In this document: positions 44,427 to 54,664 of the stretch, piece after piece
Layout of the letters: each line of letters opens with the position of its first letter
How positions within the stretch are numbered: position 1 is the first letter of the stretch
DNA from: Chthoniobacter flavus
GTDB taxonomy: Bacteria > Verrucomicrobiota > Verrucomicrobiia > Chthoniobacterales > Chthoniobacteraceae
DNA: 64,000 nt
Direction of reading: 5' to 3'
Assembly: GCA_945861435.1 (NCBI GenBank)
Contig: CAMAUX010000001.1
Location: 62,001 to 126,000 of the forward strand
Translations under genes and position numbers: made by a program
The notes under the pieces: model-generated
Databases searched by the model: none
What the model saw: the letters and a program-made list of their open reading frames with translations, nothing else
Told to the model about the DNA's origin: nothing

Positions 44427-44512
44427 GATTAGGGATTTGTTGGTGGCTTCCTTTTTCCAGCGACTCTGCATCGGAGCCTTATGCATGGTCGGTGAGTCGC
44501 TACGCGGCCTTT

Positions 44513-44530
44513 AGCATCTGCCGTGCCAAG
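44513..44530 (-). promoter_or_regulatory. Sigma-54 (RpoN) promoter for amtB-glnK
   Basis: On the minus strand CTTGGCACGGCAGATGCT matches the consensus TGGCACG-N4-TTGCW except for one base (ATGCT). The GG at -24 (44526) and GC at -12 (44514) are 12 bases apart as required. Transcription would start near 44502, giving a ~75-nt leader. It fits nitrogen control by an NtrC-like activator. Confidence 0.75.
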
Positions 44531-44538
44531 CTTTGGCG

Positions 44539-44658
44539 GGCTGTCGTTTTCCCCTCGTAAAAAAGTGTTCTGAGGGGTGGATGAGGTGGGGATAAGGCCC
44601 TCATCAGCTGTGAGCAAAAGAAGCCACAGCGGGCTGGTGTGCGCGAAAAACGACAGCC
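44539..44658. repeat. Pair of 12-bp inverted repeats upstream of the amtB promoter
   Basis: GGCTGTCGTTTT at 44539-44550 is repeated as its exact complement at 44647-44658. The first copy is 9 bases upstream of the sigma-54 promoter motif and the second ~117. They could be activator sites or a large cruciform; neither is proven. Confidence 0.5.
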
Positions 44659-44668
44659 GCACAGGGGG

Positions 44669-44710
44669 CTCATACCAAGGCACGGAGGCACAAAGAGGTG
44701 TTCCGTGAGC
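44669..44710. repeat. Solo fragment of the family 1 repeat
   Basis: The text ACCAAGGCACGGAGGCACAA followed by an AGAGGTGTTCCGTGAG stretch resembles the arm of the hairpin units at 36.9-38.2 kb in a permuted form. No second arm or array is seen. Confidence 0.5.
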
Positions 44711-44736
44711 TGGGTGCGGGCGAATGGGCGCGTTGA

Positions 44737-45174
44737 TCAGGACGCCCTTCGCGTTTCGTATGGGGTGGATGGCGCGCCTGTCTGCGGAGCGGTGGCAGGA
44801 AATTTGTGTATTCCTCCCCACCCGCCCTGGCGCTGTTTTGCGCGGTAGTCGTCGATGAGGAAGGCGTGCGCCATGCTGCCTGCGAGGAAAAGGGGGACCA
44901 CGAGCAGGCTGAGCCCGATGGTGCCGGGCATGAGGACCACCGCGAGCGGGAGGATGAGGAGGTGCGCGACGGCGAACAGCGCCACACCCTCGAGAAAGTG
45001 ACCCTTGTAAAAATGACCCGCCCCGGGAATGAGGCTGAGGACCGCGGCGATCCAGCGACTGGTGTCTGGGGTGGTTGGCTCTGGCTGAACCCAGTCACAT
45101 CGGGTGCAGGAGTGAGGGGACTCTGTCAGCGGGGTGCCGCAGAGGGGGCAGGGGGAGGGATTTGGGCCGGCCAT
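44737..45174 (-). CDS. Zinc-ribbon membrane protein
   Basis: A 145-residue protein. A zinc ribbon (CPLCGTP ... CTRCDW, four Cys at residues ~9-26) is followed by a Pro/Thr linker and about three membrane segments (WIAAVLSLIPGAGHFYKGHF, GVALFAVAHLLILPLAVVLM, IGLSLLVVPLFLAGSMAHAF). The phrase PGAGHFYKGHF is like the TM2/DUF6677-type small membrane families. Function unknown. It is divergent from the tolC-type gene, with 182 bases between. Confidence 0.75.
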   Translation of the reverse strand: MAGPNPSPCPLCGTPLTESPHSCTRCDWVQPEPTTPDTSRWIAAVLSLIPGAGHFYKGHFLEGVALFAVAHLLILPLAVVLMPGTIGLSLLVVPLFLAGSMAHAFLIDDYRAKQRQGGWGGIHKFPATAPQTGAPSTPYETRRAS

Positions 45175-45356
45175 AGCGGGGTGGAGGAGGGGGGTTGGTG
45201 TGCAAGAACAGGATCGTGCACAGAGGGTTGAGGCGCGGTGAGGCGGGGGCTGGATGCGTGCATGAGGGCGCAATTCGTCGAAATGGTGAAACGGGCCGCC
45301 GGGTTTGACTGTGACGATGAGCCTAAGTTGAGGCGGGGCAGTGGGTTGACTCCCTG

Positions 45357-47885
45357 ATGGATACCCCCCTGGTCCATGTGGGCGCCGGCCTCGTGCTCGG
45401 AACGTTCCTCTGCTTCGGCAGCGGATGTTCCCGCGCGGACTATCGCAAGCGTGCGGACAGGGAGGTGGCATCGGCGATTGCAGCAAAGCAGGACGCGCTT
45501 TCGTTGGATGGGGCGCGGGTGGGCGGTGCGATGGATGCGGGGCCGGAATCGCGGTTTTTCGAGGCGTTTGATCCGGACCATCCGCCGATGCCGCCGGACG
45601 ATCCAGTTTCGCACGGGGAGATGTTGAAAGCCGGTGTGCGCGCGTGGAGGAAGCCCGGAGAGGAGCAGGCCGTGCAGAGTTCCGTGTGGCGGAGCTTGTT
45701 GCCACAAGACCGGGACGGGCAACTGGTGTTGAGCTTGTCGCGGGCGGTGCGGCTCGGGGCGCTGAACTCGCGGGATTTCCAAAACGAGCGGGAGGATCTT
45801 TACCTGAGCGCGCTGGATCTGACGGTGGAGCGGTTCGATTTTTCGCCGAAACTGGCGCTGGGCAGCGGCGGGGATTACAGGGTGGACGGGAAGTTAAAGG
45901 GAAGCCGGCCTGGGGTTGGGGGCAATCCGCGCGAGCAGCAGCACACATCGGTGCTCACGGATGGGAGCGTGCGGTGGATGGCGGCGACGGGCGGGGAGTT
46001 GGTCGTGAGGCTTGCGAATTCGCTGGTGTGGGATTTCAAGGGGGGGTCGACCAAGCACACGGCGGGCAGTCTGCTGAACTTCAGTCTGGCGCAGCCTCTG
46101 ATGCGGCTGGGAGGCCGGGCGTATACGCTGGAGGCGCTGACGCAGTCGGAGCGCAACCTGCTGGCCAACGTGCGGCAGATGGAGCAGTACCAGCAGGGGT
46201 TCGTGTTGAAGCTGACTGCCGGGCGATCCGCGGGCGAGGGGCCGTCGCGGCGCGGAGCCGTGGGGGCTTCGGGACTCGGAGTATTGGCAGGAAGTCCGAG
46301 TGGACGGACGGGCGCACCGCGTGCGGACGGTTATCTGGGACTGCTGGAGGATCAGCAGCGGATTCGGAACTTGGAAGCGAACGTGGCGCGGTTGCGGGAG
46401 AGCCTTGACCAGTTGGCTGCGGCGTTTGACGCAGGGCGGATCAGCAGTCGGCTGCAGGTGGACCAAGCGAGGCAGGCGCTTTTCAACGGGCAGAGCAACC
46501 TGCTGTCGTCGCGCGCGGCGTATCAGTCGCGTCTGGATTCGTACAAGATCGAGCTGGGGTTGCCGCCGGACCTCCCGCTGGTGGTGCGCGATCCGCTGCT
46601 GGCCCAGTGGATTCCCTCGGATCCATCGGCCACGGAACTGGACCGTCGGCTGGAGGTGGTGGAGGACGTGCTGAGGCGGCCGGACCTGTTCACGGAGCGG
46701 GGGCAGGTGCGCGCGCAGCTGGTGCGGTTGCGAGAGTTGGAGAAGCCATTCCTGGAACTGCTGCGGGTGGCGCAGGCGGATCTTGTGAACCTGCGCAAGG
46801 CGCTGCCCGTGCGGCATCAGCAGTTGGAGCGGCTGAAGCGCGGGGTGGTGGCGCAGCAGTTGAGCGTGGAAATGGAGCGCTTCGAGCCCAGGACGCTGGA
46901 CGCGAAGGTGAAGAATCTCGGTGAGCGGATGGCGGCTCAGGAGAAGGAGCTTGGGAGGCTTTCGGGCGATCTGCAGACGTTTGCGGGCGAGCTGGAGAGT
47001 CTTGAGGTGGAGCCTGCGCGCGCCCGTCTGAGCGCGATGGCGAGCGAGCTGTCGGGCATGCTGCTGAGCCTTTCACTGGACCAGACCGCGGCACGTCTGG
47101 AGGCAGCGACCCTTCCCTTGGTGGATCTTGAGGCGAAGCCTGCGCTGGCCATCGCGCGGGAGAACCGGCTGGACTGGATGAATGCGCGTGCGCGTCTGGT
47201 GGATGCGTGGCGCAAGGTGGATTACTCGGCGAACCCTTTGCGGCCGGGGCTGGGGCTGCTGGTGGCGGGGAACATGGGCACGTTCGGCAACAAGTCCGCG
47301 CGGTTCGATGCGCGCAGCGGGACTCTGAGCGGTGGGCTGCGCTTCGACTCGCCGCTGAACCGACTGGAGGAACGCAACGCCTACCGAGCGGCGCTGGTGG
47401 ATTACCAGCGGTCGCGCCGGGAGTTCATGCTGTTTGAGGATCGTGTGAGCCAGAGCCTTCGGAACACGCTGCGGATCGCGGAGATCAGCGAGCTGAACTT
47501 CGAGCTGCGGCGTTCAGCGGTCCAAGTGGCCATCTCGCAGGTCGACCTTGCCCGGCTGCGGCTGGGGGAGCCGCCCCGGCCTGGGGCACAGGCGCAGATC
47601 GGGGCGACGACCGCGCGCGACCTTGTGTCTGCGCTCAATGATTTGCTGGAGGCGCAGAATGATTTTCTCAGCCTGCAGGTGGGATACAGCGTGCTCCGGA
47701 TGGTTCTGGATTTCGAACTGGGCACCCTGAGGCTGGATTCCGACGGGCTGTGGTCCGATCCCGGGCCGATCAATGCGACTACGCTGGCGGCGAGGCGGCC
47801 GCGCTGGCGTGAGCAGGAGAGTGTGGTGCCGCCGGCCGTTGCGCCCCCGATTGCGGCTGGCCCCCGCCGTGCGTCCATGCGATGA
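45357..47885 (+). CDS. TolC-family outer-membrane efflux protein with long insertion
   Basis: An 842-residue protein, about 350 longer than usual TolC homologues. A hydrophobic start with Cys (FLCFGSGCS) suggests a lipoprotein, although the lipobox is poor. The two TolC halves are recognisable: N-terminal (ALNSRDFQNEREDLYLSALD ... QPLMRLGGRAYTLEALTQSE ... LDQLAAAFDAGRISSRLQVD) and C-terminal (AIARENRLDWMNARARLVDA ... VAISQVDLARLRLG ... VSALNDLLEAQNDFLSLQVG). Between them, residues ~425-580 are a charged coiled coil, and a Gly/Arg-rich stretch lies near 287-325. Its last codons overlap the HlyD gene (ATGA). It should form the outer channel for the MacB pump. Confidence 0.88.
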   Translation: MDTPLVHVGAGLVLGTFLCFGSGCSRADYRKRADREVASAIAAKQDALSLDGARVGGAMDAGPESRFFEAFDPDHPPMPPDDPVSHGEMLKAGVRAWRKPGEEQAVQSSVWRSLLPQDRDGQLVLSLSRAVRLGALNSRDFQNEREDLYLSALDLTVERFDFSPKLALGSGGDYRVDGKLKGSRPGVGGNPREQQHTSVLTDGSVRWMAATGGELVVRLANSLVWDFKGGSTKHTAGSLLNFSLAQPLMRLGGRAYTLEALTQSERNLLANVRQMEQYQQGFVLKLTAGRSAGEGPSRRGAVGASGLGVLAGSPSGRTGAPRADGYLGLLEDQQRIRNLEANVARLRESLDQLAAAFDAGRISSRLQVDQARQALFNGQSNLLSSRAAYQSRLDSYKIELGLPPDLPLVVRDPLLAQWIPSDPSATELDRRLEVVEDVLRRPDLFTERGQVRAQLVRLRELEKPFLELLRVAQADLVNLRKALPVRHQQLERLKRGVVAQQLSVEMERFEPRTLDAKVKNLGERMAAQEKELGRLSGDLQTFAGELESLEVEPARARLSAMASELSGMLLSLSLDQTAARLEAATLPLVDLEAKPALAIARENRLDWMNARARLVDAWRKVDYSANPLRPGLGLLVAGNMGTFGNKSARFDARSGTLSGGLRFDSPLNRLEERNAYRAALVDYQRSRREFMLFEDRVSQSLRNTLRIAEISELNFELRRSAVQVAISQVDLARLRLGEPPRPGAQAQIGATTARDLVSALNDLLEAQNDFLSLQVGYSVLRMVLDFELGTLRLDSDGLWSDPGPINATTLAARRPRWREQESVVPPAVAPPIAAGPRRASMR

Positions 47886-49510
47886 AACTCATGACCTTGA
47901 TTCCGAAACTTCCCCCCCAAGCGTCCAGCCTCCTGCGTTTCCTCAGACGGCCGCGCTGGCAGCGTATTACCGCGGGCGCACTGGTGCTTGTCCTGCTGGC
48001 GTGGTGGGCGTGGCCCTCGAAGGCTAGGTCGGGCAAACAAAGCAAACAAAGCAAGCAGGCCGCATGGAGCGCGGAACAGAGCGGACCACTGACAGGCTCC
48101 GTGATCTCCGGGCCGTTTGTGCAGGAAGTGGTGGAGCGCGGGGAGGTGGAGAGTTCGAGCAATGTTGAGATTCGATGCGAGGTGCAGTCGCGGCTGATCG
48201 CGGGCACGCCGATCATCGAACTGGTGGCGGAGGGCACGTATGTGTCGCCGGGGGATTTTCTGGTGAAGCTGGACGATTCAGGGCTGCAGGCCGATCTGGT
48301 CCAGCAGCAGATCGCCTGCAACACGAGCCGCTCGCTGGCTGTGGAAGCGGAGTCGGATAATGAGGCGGCGAAGCTGGCGCTGGAGGAGTATGAGATGGGG
48401 ACGTTCCTTCAGGAGGAGCGCACGCTGGAGGGCGAGCAGTTCGTGGGGAGGGAAAACCTGCGGCGCGCGGAAGAGTACCTGCGCTACAGTCAAAAGCTCG
48501 CCCAGCGCGGCTACGTGACGGATGTGCAACTGGAGGCGGACCGGTTCGCTGTGGAGAAGGCGCGCAAGGATCTCGACACCGCGGAAAGCAAACTCGACAT
48601 CCTGCGGAAGTTCACCCGGGTGAAGATGGTGAACCGGCTCAAGGCTGCGGTGGAGACCTCCGATGCGCGGCTCAAGGCGCGGCAGAACAGCCACAACTTG
48701 GACGAGGAGCGCCGCAAGTCGCTGGAGGATCAGCTGGCGAAGTGCGTGATCAAGGCGCCCACGTCGGGGCAGGTTGTGCATGCCAACTTACCCTCGGGCG
48801 ATCCGCTCATCATGGAGGGCAAGCCCGTGCGAGAGCGGCAGCTCATCATCCGGCTCCCGGATCCGAAGCGGATGCAGGTGCTGGCGCGCATCAACGAATC
48901 GCGTATCGACCGGGTGAAGGTGGGGATGCGCACGACGATCCGGCTGGACGCTTTTCCCGCGCAGGAACTCTCGGGGCAGGTGCGTTCGGTGAGCGAGTAT
49001 CCGCTGCCCGCCTCGTCTGTTTACAGCACCACCAAGGAATACGCCGCGGAGATCGAGATCGAGGATCCGCCCACCGGGGTGCGCACGGGGATGACGGCGA
49101 AGGTGGCCGTGGAGGTGGATCACCGGGAGAACGTGACGCAGGTGCCATTGCAGGCCGTGCTGGAGCGGGGTGAAAAGTATTTCTGCCTCGTGTCGCGCGA
49201 CGGGGAACTCAAACCGCAGGAGGTGACGGTTGCCGCTTCCAATGACCAGCACGCGGTGGTGGAGAAGGGGCTGCAGCCAGGCGACCTCGTGGTGCTTGCA
49301 CCGCAGGCTCACGAGCACGAGGTGGATCTGCCCGCCATCGCGCCCAAGGCCAAGAAGGTGGCCCGGGCACCGAAGCCCGGCGGAGCGCCTAATTCCAAGG
49401 GCGCGGCGCCGCAGCAGAAAGTGGCGAGGGGGACGGCGACGGGACCCATCAAGCCCGCAGTCGCAGCGAAGCCTGTGGACAAGGTGCTGCCGGTGAGCGC
49501 GGCTCAATAG
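47882..49510 (+). CDS. HlyD/MacA-family periplasmic adaptor
   Basis: A 542-residue membrane fusion protein. One N-terminal membrane anchor ([17 protein letters not shown]) is followed by the barrel-sandwich half ([20 protein letters not shown]), a long hairpin helix (~110-270), the second half ([20 protein letters not shown]) and a C-terminal region with [20 protein letters not shown] and [14 protein letters not shown]. The last ~60 residues are Lys/Pro/Ala-rich. It links the inner-membrane MacB with the TolC-type channel. It is the middle gene of three with overlap or 5-base gap. Confidence 0.92.
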   Translation: MKLMTLIPKLPPQASSLLRFLRRPRWQRITAGALVLVLLAWWAWPSKARSGKQSKQSKQAAWSAEQSGPLTGSVISGPFVQEVVERGEVESSSNVEIRCEVQSRLIAGTPIIELVAEGTYVSPGDFLVKLDDSGLQADLVQQQIACNTSRSLAVEAESDNEAAKLALEEYEMGTFLQEERTLEGEQFVGRENLRRAEEYLRYSQKLAQRGYVTDVQLEADRFAVEKARKDLDTAESKLDILRKFTRVKMVNRLKAAVETSDARLKARQNSHNLDEERRKSLEDQLAKCVIKAPTSGQVVHANLPSGDPLIMEGKPVRERQLIIRLPDPKRMQVLARINESRIDRVKVGMRTTIRLDAFPAQELSGQVRSVSEYPLPASSVYSTTKEYAAEIEIEDPPTGVRTGMTAKVAVEVDHRENVTQVPLQAVLERGEKYFCLVSRDGELKPQEVTVAASNDQHAVVEKGLQPGDLVVLAPQAHEHEVDLPAIAPKAKKVARAPKPGGAPNSKGAAPQQKVARGTATGPIKPAVAAKPVDKVLPVSAAQ

Positions 49511-49515
49511 CAGCG

Positions 49516-51597
49516 ATGAGTTCCGCAATCCGCCTGTCGAACGTCCGCAAGGACTACCAGCTCGCGGGAGAGACGGTGTCGGCATTGAAGGGGATCGACC
49601 TTGAGGTGCCCGAGGGGGATTACGTGGCGATCATGGGGCCCTCGGGTTCGGGCAAGAGCACGCTGCTCAATCTGCTGGGCTGTCTGGACCAGCCCACCGG
49701 CGGCGAGTTTTTCCTGGGTGACGACGATGTGGCGCTGCTGAACGACGACCAACTCGCGGCGATCCGTGCGACGCGCATCGGCTTCGTCTTCCAGTCCTAC
49801 AATCTGATCCCGCAGCTGACGGTGATGGAAAACATTGAGGCGCCGCTCACCTATCAGGGCCCTGTCAGCGAGGCGGGCCGGGAGCATTGCCGGAAGCTGG
49901 CCGAGTTGGTGGGGCTGGGGCATCGGCTCGGTCACCGTCCGCAGCAGCTTTCCGGCGGGCAGCAGCAGAGGGCCGGCATCGCGCGCGGGTTGGCGAACCG
50001 GCCGCGTTACATCCTCGCCGACGAGCCGACGGGCAACCTCGACTCAGTGACCACGGGCGAGATTCTCGCGATCCTTGGGAAGCTCAACGAGGAGGGTTGC
50101 ACGATTGTGCTGGTGACCCATGAGGAGGAGGTCGCCCGCAATGCCCGGCGCATCGTGCGTCTGCGCGATGGGATGATCCAGTCTGATGAACGGCTGAGAC
50201 CGCTGGAGGCGGCAACGCCCCGAGGCCCGGAGGCTGTCCTCGCGGGGGACGGGCCGACGGCGGCGGCGACGGGGTTTGGAGCGTCGATGCAGGCTCTTTT
50301 GAAGCAGGTGCATTTGGGGGTGAAGAACCTGCAGCTTCATCCGTTGCGCTCGCTGCTGACCGTGCTGGGGATGTTCATTGGAGTGGCGAGCGTGATCTGG
50401 CTGCTGGCGGTGGGCGAGGGCATCAGCGCGAAGGCGCAGGAGCAGATCGCCGAACTCGGTGCGAACAACATCATTCTCACCACCGCGCTGCCGCCGCCGC
50501 AGACCGGGGGGGGCAAGCAGAGGCTGGCCTACGGTGTGACGGTGAATGATTACGAGGGTCTCAAGGCCACCGTCCCAAGCATCGCCGCGACCATCCCGAT
50601 GCGGGAGATCCCGAAGCGGCTCTTCTCCTACGGAACCAAGCAGACGTTCGGGCGCGCCGTGGGCTGCACACCGGAATACGCGGACCTCAACCGCATGATC
50701 GTAGACCGCGGCCGGTTCATCGCCGGAACGGACGTGCGCGACGGCGCCAAGGTGTGCGTGCTCGCACAGGAAGTGGCCCGCGAACTCTTCGGATTCAGTG
50801 ATCCGGTGGGTAATAGCATTCACATCGGCACGGACTTCTACAACGTGGTGGGCGTGATGAAGGCGCGCGCGGCAACCGCCGAAATCCCGGGCGCGCGTGC
50901 ACGTCAGGAGTTCAGCCGGGATGTGTACCTGCCCATCACCTCGCTCTGGACGCGGTTTGTGGATTTCTACGCGCACACGGAGAGCGGCGTGCCGATTGCG
51001 ACACAGGTGACCCTCTCGCTGCGGGACACGCGCGAGGTGCTGGAGACCGCCGAGGTGGTGCGCCGCACGCTGGCACGCACGCATCAGCGGGAGGATTACA
51101 CCATCGCGGTGCCGCTGGAGTTGCTGCAGCAGGCGCGCAACAGCCGGCTGATGTTCATCGCGATGATGGGGTTGGTGGCTGCGATCTCCCTCGTGGTCGG
51201 CGGCATCGGCATCATGAACATCATGCTCGCCACCGTCACCGAACGGACCCGCGAGATCGGCATCCGGCGGGCGATCGGGGCGCGGCGCGCGGACATCACG
51301 TGGCAGTTCCTCGTGGAAACCGTGGTGCTCTCAGTGATTGGCGGGCTGACCGGCATTTTCGGCGGACTGTCGTGCGGACCGGTGTTCAAGCTCGCGATGG
51401 CGGCGGTGGCTTCCGCGTTCCCCTCGGCGATGGCGGCGCTTCCGGACGTGGTGCGCACGATGGTGCCGTTGATCGTCTCATGGTCGCTGCCACTCGCCTT
51501 CGGAATCTCGGTGGCGGTGGGCGTGGTGTTCGGGCTCTACCCGGCACGGCGCGCGGCGCAGATGAATCCGATCGAGGCATTGCGCCACGTCACCTGA
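49516..51597 (+). CDS. macB: MacB-type ABC transporter, ATPase-permease fusion
   Basis: A 693-residue protein of the MacB architecture. The N-terminal ATPase (1-~230) has Walker [10 protein letters not shown], signature [15 protein letters not shown], and Walker [15 protein letters not shown] linker to ~285 precedes the first membrane segment ([20 protein letters not shown]), a periplasmic MacB_PCD domain (~310-560), and three further segments with the FtsX end ([20 protein letters not shown] ... PIEALRHVT). It pumps substrate (macrolides, lipopeptides or lipoproteins) out through the adaptor and TolC-like channel; no substrate is implied by context. Confidence 0.95.
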   Translation: MSSAIRLSNVRKDYQLAGETVSALKGIDLEVPEGDYVAIMGPSGSGKSTLLNLLGCLDQPTGGEFFLGDDDVALLNDDQLAAIRATRIGFVFQSYNLIPQLTVMENIEAPLTYQGPVSEAGREHCRKLAELVGLGHRLGHRPQQLSGGQQQRAGIARGLANRPRYILADEPTGNLDSVTTGEILAILGKLNEEGCTIVLVTHEEEVARNARRIVRLRDGMIQSDERLRPLEAATPRGPEAVLAGDGPTAAATGFGASMQALLKQVHLGVKNLQLHPLRSLLTVLGMFIGVASVIWLLAVGEGISAKAQEQIAELGANNIILTTALPPPQTGGGKQRLAYGVTVNDYEGLKATVPSIAATIPMREIPKRLFSYGTKQTFGRAVGCTPEYADLNRMIVDRGRFIAGTDVRDGAKVCVLAQEVARELFGFSDPVGNSIHIGTDFYNVVGVMKARAATAEIPGARARQEFSRDVYLPITSLWTRFVDFYAHTESGVPIATQVTLSLRDTREVLETAEVVRRTLARTHQREDYTIAVPLELLQQARNSRLMFIAMMGLVAAISLVVGGIGIMNIMLATVTERTREIGIRRAIGARRADITWQFLVETVVLSVIGGLTGIFGGLSCGPVFKLAMAAVASAFPSAMAALPDVVRTMVPLIVSWSLPLAFGISVAVGVVFGLYPARRAAQMNPIEALRHVT

Positions 51598-51610
51598 CGT
51601 CCGTCGCTCG

Positions 51611-51653
51611 AAGCGGCTGCTTTAGCCGTCGCGTAAACCGCTTTCCCTTTTTT
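51611..51653 (+). terminator. Terminator of the efflux operon
   Basis: Nested stem (AAGCGG ... CCGCTT outside, CGGCT/AGCCG inside) at 51611-51643, followed by a run of six T at 51648-51653. It lies 13 bases after the macB stop. Confidence 0.8.
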
Positions 51654-51663
51654 GCTTTGAATA

Positions 51664-51687
51664 GGACGCGCATTGAAACGCGCGTCC
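51664..51687. repeat. Perfect hairpin
   Basis: GGACGCGC and GCGCGTCC around the loop ATTGAAAC. It follows the terminator and precedes the DUF4838 gene; perhaps a second terminator half or an interspersed palindrome. Confidence 0.6.
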
Positions 51688-51715
51688 GCTCTACTTGCCA
51701 GCGTTCCACCCCCCC

Positions 51716-54664
51716 ATGAAACACCTTCTCTCATTCGCAATCCTCCTGCTTGTTTCTTCAACGGGTCTCGATGCCGCCGCCGCGTTCCTCACCGAGAACG
51801 GGGAGCCGCGCGCGGAGATCATCCTGAGCGAAAAGCCCCAGCGTTCCGCCCGGCTCGCCGCGCAGGAGTTGCAGGATCAGATCGCAAAAATCAGCGGGGC
51901 GCGTCTGCCCATCCTCACACAGCCGACGGGGAAGGCGGTGAAAGTGTTTGTGGGAGCCAGCGCGCAGTCGCCGGTCAAGGCGGACGGGTTGCAGCACGGT
52001 GCGTATCGGATCGTCACCGGCGCGGACTGGATGGCGCTGGTGGGGGACGACACGGACTTCACGCCCACCGCGCCCTTTGCGCAGGGCAACGGCGACATCA
52101 AGCGCGCGCAGGCGGAATGGGAGAAGCTCACGGATTCGCACTGGGGGATGCCGGCCACGGGGACTTACAAATACCGGCTCCGGCTGCCCGGGCGCACGGG
52201 CAAGCCGGAGGGAGTGGTTGCTGAGAAGAACGAGACGTTCGATGTCTGGGGCCTCGACGAGCGGGGCAGTTTCAATGCGGTGTGCGGCTTCCTCCACAAG
52301 CTCGGTGCGCGCTGGTATCTTCCCGGCGAGTTGGGTGAGGTGCTGCCTTCCATCCCGAGCATCGCGCTGCCGGGGCTCAACGAAACCGTGCGTCCTGATT
52401 TCGCGCTGCGCCAGTTCAACTTCCGGTTTGGCACCGTCGGGCCGGAGACCTCGCAGTGGGCGATGCGTCTGGGGATCCGCAACAACGAGAAGCTTCAGAT
52501 CGCCCATGGCATGGACACGATGACCGGCAATGATGCGATCTTCGCGGCGCATCCGGACTGGTTCGCCCTGTATGGCGGGAAGCGCCACTACACGCCCGGA
52601 TCCAGCAAGAACCAGCTCTGCTACTCGAATGAGGAACTCTTCCGCGAGACGGTGCGATTTGCGCGGGCGATGCTGGACCAGTACCACTTTGAGAGCGTCT
52701 CCATCATGCCGCCGGACGGCTACACCTCGATCTGCCAGTGCGAGAAGTGCAAGGGGAAGGACTCGCCCGAGCGGAGCGATCGCGGGCTGCTGAGCGATTA
52801 TGTGTGGGACTTCGTGAACCGCGTGGCGAAGGAGGTGGGGAAGACGCATCCGCGCGCCAAGGTGCTGAACTGCGCGTATGGCGTGTACACGCTGCCGCCG
52901 CTGAAGATCGACAAGCTGGAGCCGAACGTCCTCGTGGCGATCGTGGGTGGACGCAGACCGATGAACAAGGCGGGCAGCAAGGCCGAGGGGGAGGCTGCTC
53001 CAGAGGCCCTGCGCGCGGCATGGATCAAGAAGACCGACAATCCCGTGCTCATTTTTGAGAACTATCCCTTCACCGATCGCGGCTGGTATCTGCCGGCGTT
53101 CGCGGCGCACGCACTCGGCGACAGCGTCAACGCCACGAAGGGGATCTCCCAAGGGGAGGATGTCTGGCTCACCGTGCGGCAGGATTTCGACAAGGTCGGC
53201 ATCGGCTTCAACCACTTCCTCGTCTACTTCACCGCACGCATGTACTGGGGCGGAAAGGACGCCGATGTGGGTGCGATGCTGCGCGAGTATTGCCGACTCT
53301 TCTACGGACCCGCGGAGCAGGAGATGCTGGCCTTCTTCACGAACTGCGAGGCGAACTGGATCGCGATGGAGGAGGACAAGGCGAAGGCCGACGCCGCACT
53401 CGCACTGTTCGAGAAGGGAAAGGCCAAGGCTGATGCCACCAGTGTTTACGGCAAGCGGATCGCGCTCATCGACGAGTTCCTCAAGGGCATGCGGATGAAG
53501 TCGCAGCAGCTGGGCCAGAAGCGCGGTCCCGTCCCCGTGGTGCGTCTCGTGGGCGATGCGAAGGGCATCGTCATCGATGGGAAACTCGACGATGCCTACT
53601 GGCAGAACTGCCCGGCCGCCGCCACGGGCCGTTTCCGCGAACTGCAAACCGGCCGCCAACCGCTTCTCGGCACGACCTTCAAAGCCGGATGGCAGGGGAG
53701 CAGCCTGTGCCTTGCGATCCGCTGCGAGGAACGGCCCGGCGAGAAACCGAACAACACGGCCACGAGGAACGGTGATCAGGCGCTGTGGTACGGGGATGCC
53801 GTGGAGATCGAGATTGCGACGGAAACGCATTCGTACTACTCGATCGCCGTGAGCCCCTCGGGGGCAGTCGTCGACCTCGATCGCGGTGCACCGCGCAGTC
53901 AGTGGTTCAGCTGGGATGCGAAGGCCGAGGTCGCCACCCAGATCGGCGAGGATCACTGGACGGTCGAAATCCGGATTCCGGTGACGCAGGACGAGAACGA
54001 TCCGCTGCACCAAGTCATCGGTCGCAAACCCACGCAGAGTCTTCCCTGGCACATCAACCTCTGCCGGCAGCGCATCCGCGAAGACGGCACCGAGTTGAGC
54101 GCGCTCTCGCCGACCGGGACGGCCGCATTTCACGAGACGATGAAGTTCGCGCATCTCTACGATGGCCGTTCGCACCAGTTCGAATCCGACCCGAGTGTCA
54201 CGGACTTCGTGATCGGGTTGCGCGATGTCGCCAAGCTGCGACAGCCCGCCGAGGCCCTTCCCGCCTTGCTTGCGCTGGCAGAGGGGAAGGTGACCGATTA
54301 TCAGAAATCCGTGGCGTTTGAGCAGGCGGCCGCCGCCGCAGTCGCGCTCAAGGACTTCGCCCAAGCGGATGCGCTTGCCGCGCGGATCCCGATCGCTGCG
54401 GTGCAGAAAACTGTGCAGATGCAGAACCTGCTGGGACAGGCGAAGGCGCCGCAGGTCGTCGCGCAGTTCGCTGAAGAGGACATCGCGAAGTGGCCTTTCT
54501 GGAAGCGGGGCGACGGTTATTTGGTGAGAGGACGCGCCCATCTCATTGCCAAGAACGCGAAGCAGGCCGGGGCGGATCTGGCGCATGCGCTGGAGTGGCT
54601 CGGCGACGACCGGTCCCGCAAGGCTGCGCAGCAGGGGTTGCAATCGGTTCAGTCAGCGAAATGA
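51716..54664 (+). CDS. Secreted DUF4838 protein with C-terminal CBM9-like domain
   Basis: A 982-residue protein with signal MKHLLSFAILLLVSSTGLDA. Residues ~30-130 match the alpha-glucuronidase/GH20-type N-terminal domain (LAAQELQDQIAKISGARLPI). DUF4838 lies at ~210-560 (FDVWGLDERGSFNAVCGFLH, SIMPPDGYTSICQCEKCKGK, a Cys-rich C-x-C-x2-C loop, and FTARMYWGGKDADVGAMLRE). A CBM9-like sandwich follows at ~610-800 (IVIDGKLDDAYWQNCPA ... WTVEIRIPV), then a helical tail. A glycoside-hydrolase-like role on acidic glycans is the usual proposal. Its stop overlaps the start of the next gene (ATGA). Confidence 0.88.
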   Translation: MKHLLSFAILLLVSSTGLDAAAAFLTENGEPRAEIILSEKPQRSARLAAQELQDQIAKISGARLPILTQPTGKAVKVFVGASAQSPVKADGLQHGAYRIVTGADWMALVGDDTDFTPTAPFAQGNGDIKRAQAEWEKLTDSHWGMPATGTYKYRLRLPGRTGKPEGVVAEKNETFDVWGLDERGSFNAVCGFLHKLGARWYLPGELGEVLPSIPSIALPGLNETVRPDFALRQFNFRFGTVGPETSQWAMRLGIRNNEKLQIAHGMDTMTGNDAIFAAHPDWFALYGGKRHYTPGSSKNQLCYSNEELFRETVRFARAMLDQYHFESVSIMPPDGYTSICQCEKCKGKDSPERSDRGLLSDYVWDFVNRVAKEVGKTHPRAKVLNCAYGVYTLPPLKIDKLEPNVLVAIVGGRRPMNKAGSKAEGEAAPEALRAAWIKKTDNPVLIFENYPFTDRGWYLPAFAAHALGDSVNATKGISQGEDVWLTVRQDFDKVGIGFNHFLVYFTARMYWGGKDADVGAMLREYCRLFYGPAEQEMLAFFTNCEANWIAMEEDKAKADAALALFEKGKAKADATSVYGKRIALIDEFLKGMRMKSQQLGQKRGPVPVVRLVGDAKGIVIDGKLDDAYWQNCPAAATGRFRELQTGRQPLLGTTFKAGWQGSSLCLAIRCEERPGEKPNNTATRNGDQALWYGDAVEIEIATETHSYYSIAVSPSGAVVDLDRGAPRSQWFSWDAKAEVATQIGEDHWTVEIRIPVTQDENDPLHQVIGRKPTQSLPWHINLCRQRIREDGTELSALSPTGTAAFHETMKFAHLYDGRSHQFESDPSVTDFVIGLRDVAKLRQPAEALPALLALAEGKVTDYQKSVAFEQAAAAAVALKDFAQADALAARIPIAAVQKTVQMQNLLGQAKAPQVVAQFAEEDIAKWPFWKRGDGYLVRGRAHLIAKNAKQAGADLAHALEWLGDDRSRKAAQQGLQSVQSAK

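Larger units (their letters stand above)
44427..44736. other. 310-base control region of amtB-glnK
   Basis: No gene. It holds the sigma-54 promoter, the 12-bp inverted repeat pair and the solo repeat fragment listed separately. Confidence 0.7.

Noticed and set aside
51758-54643. A 961-codon open frame on the minus strand
   Set aside because: It is the antisense of the DUF4838 gene; high GC at third positions keeps the opposite strand open. Its translation is Arg/His/Leu-rich with no domain.
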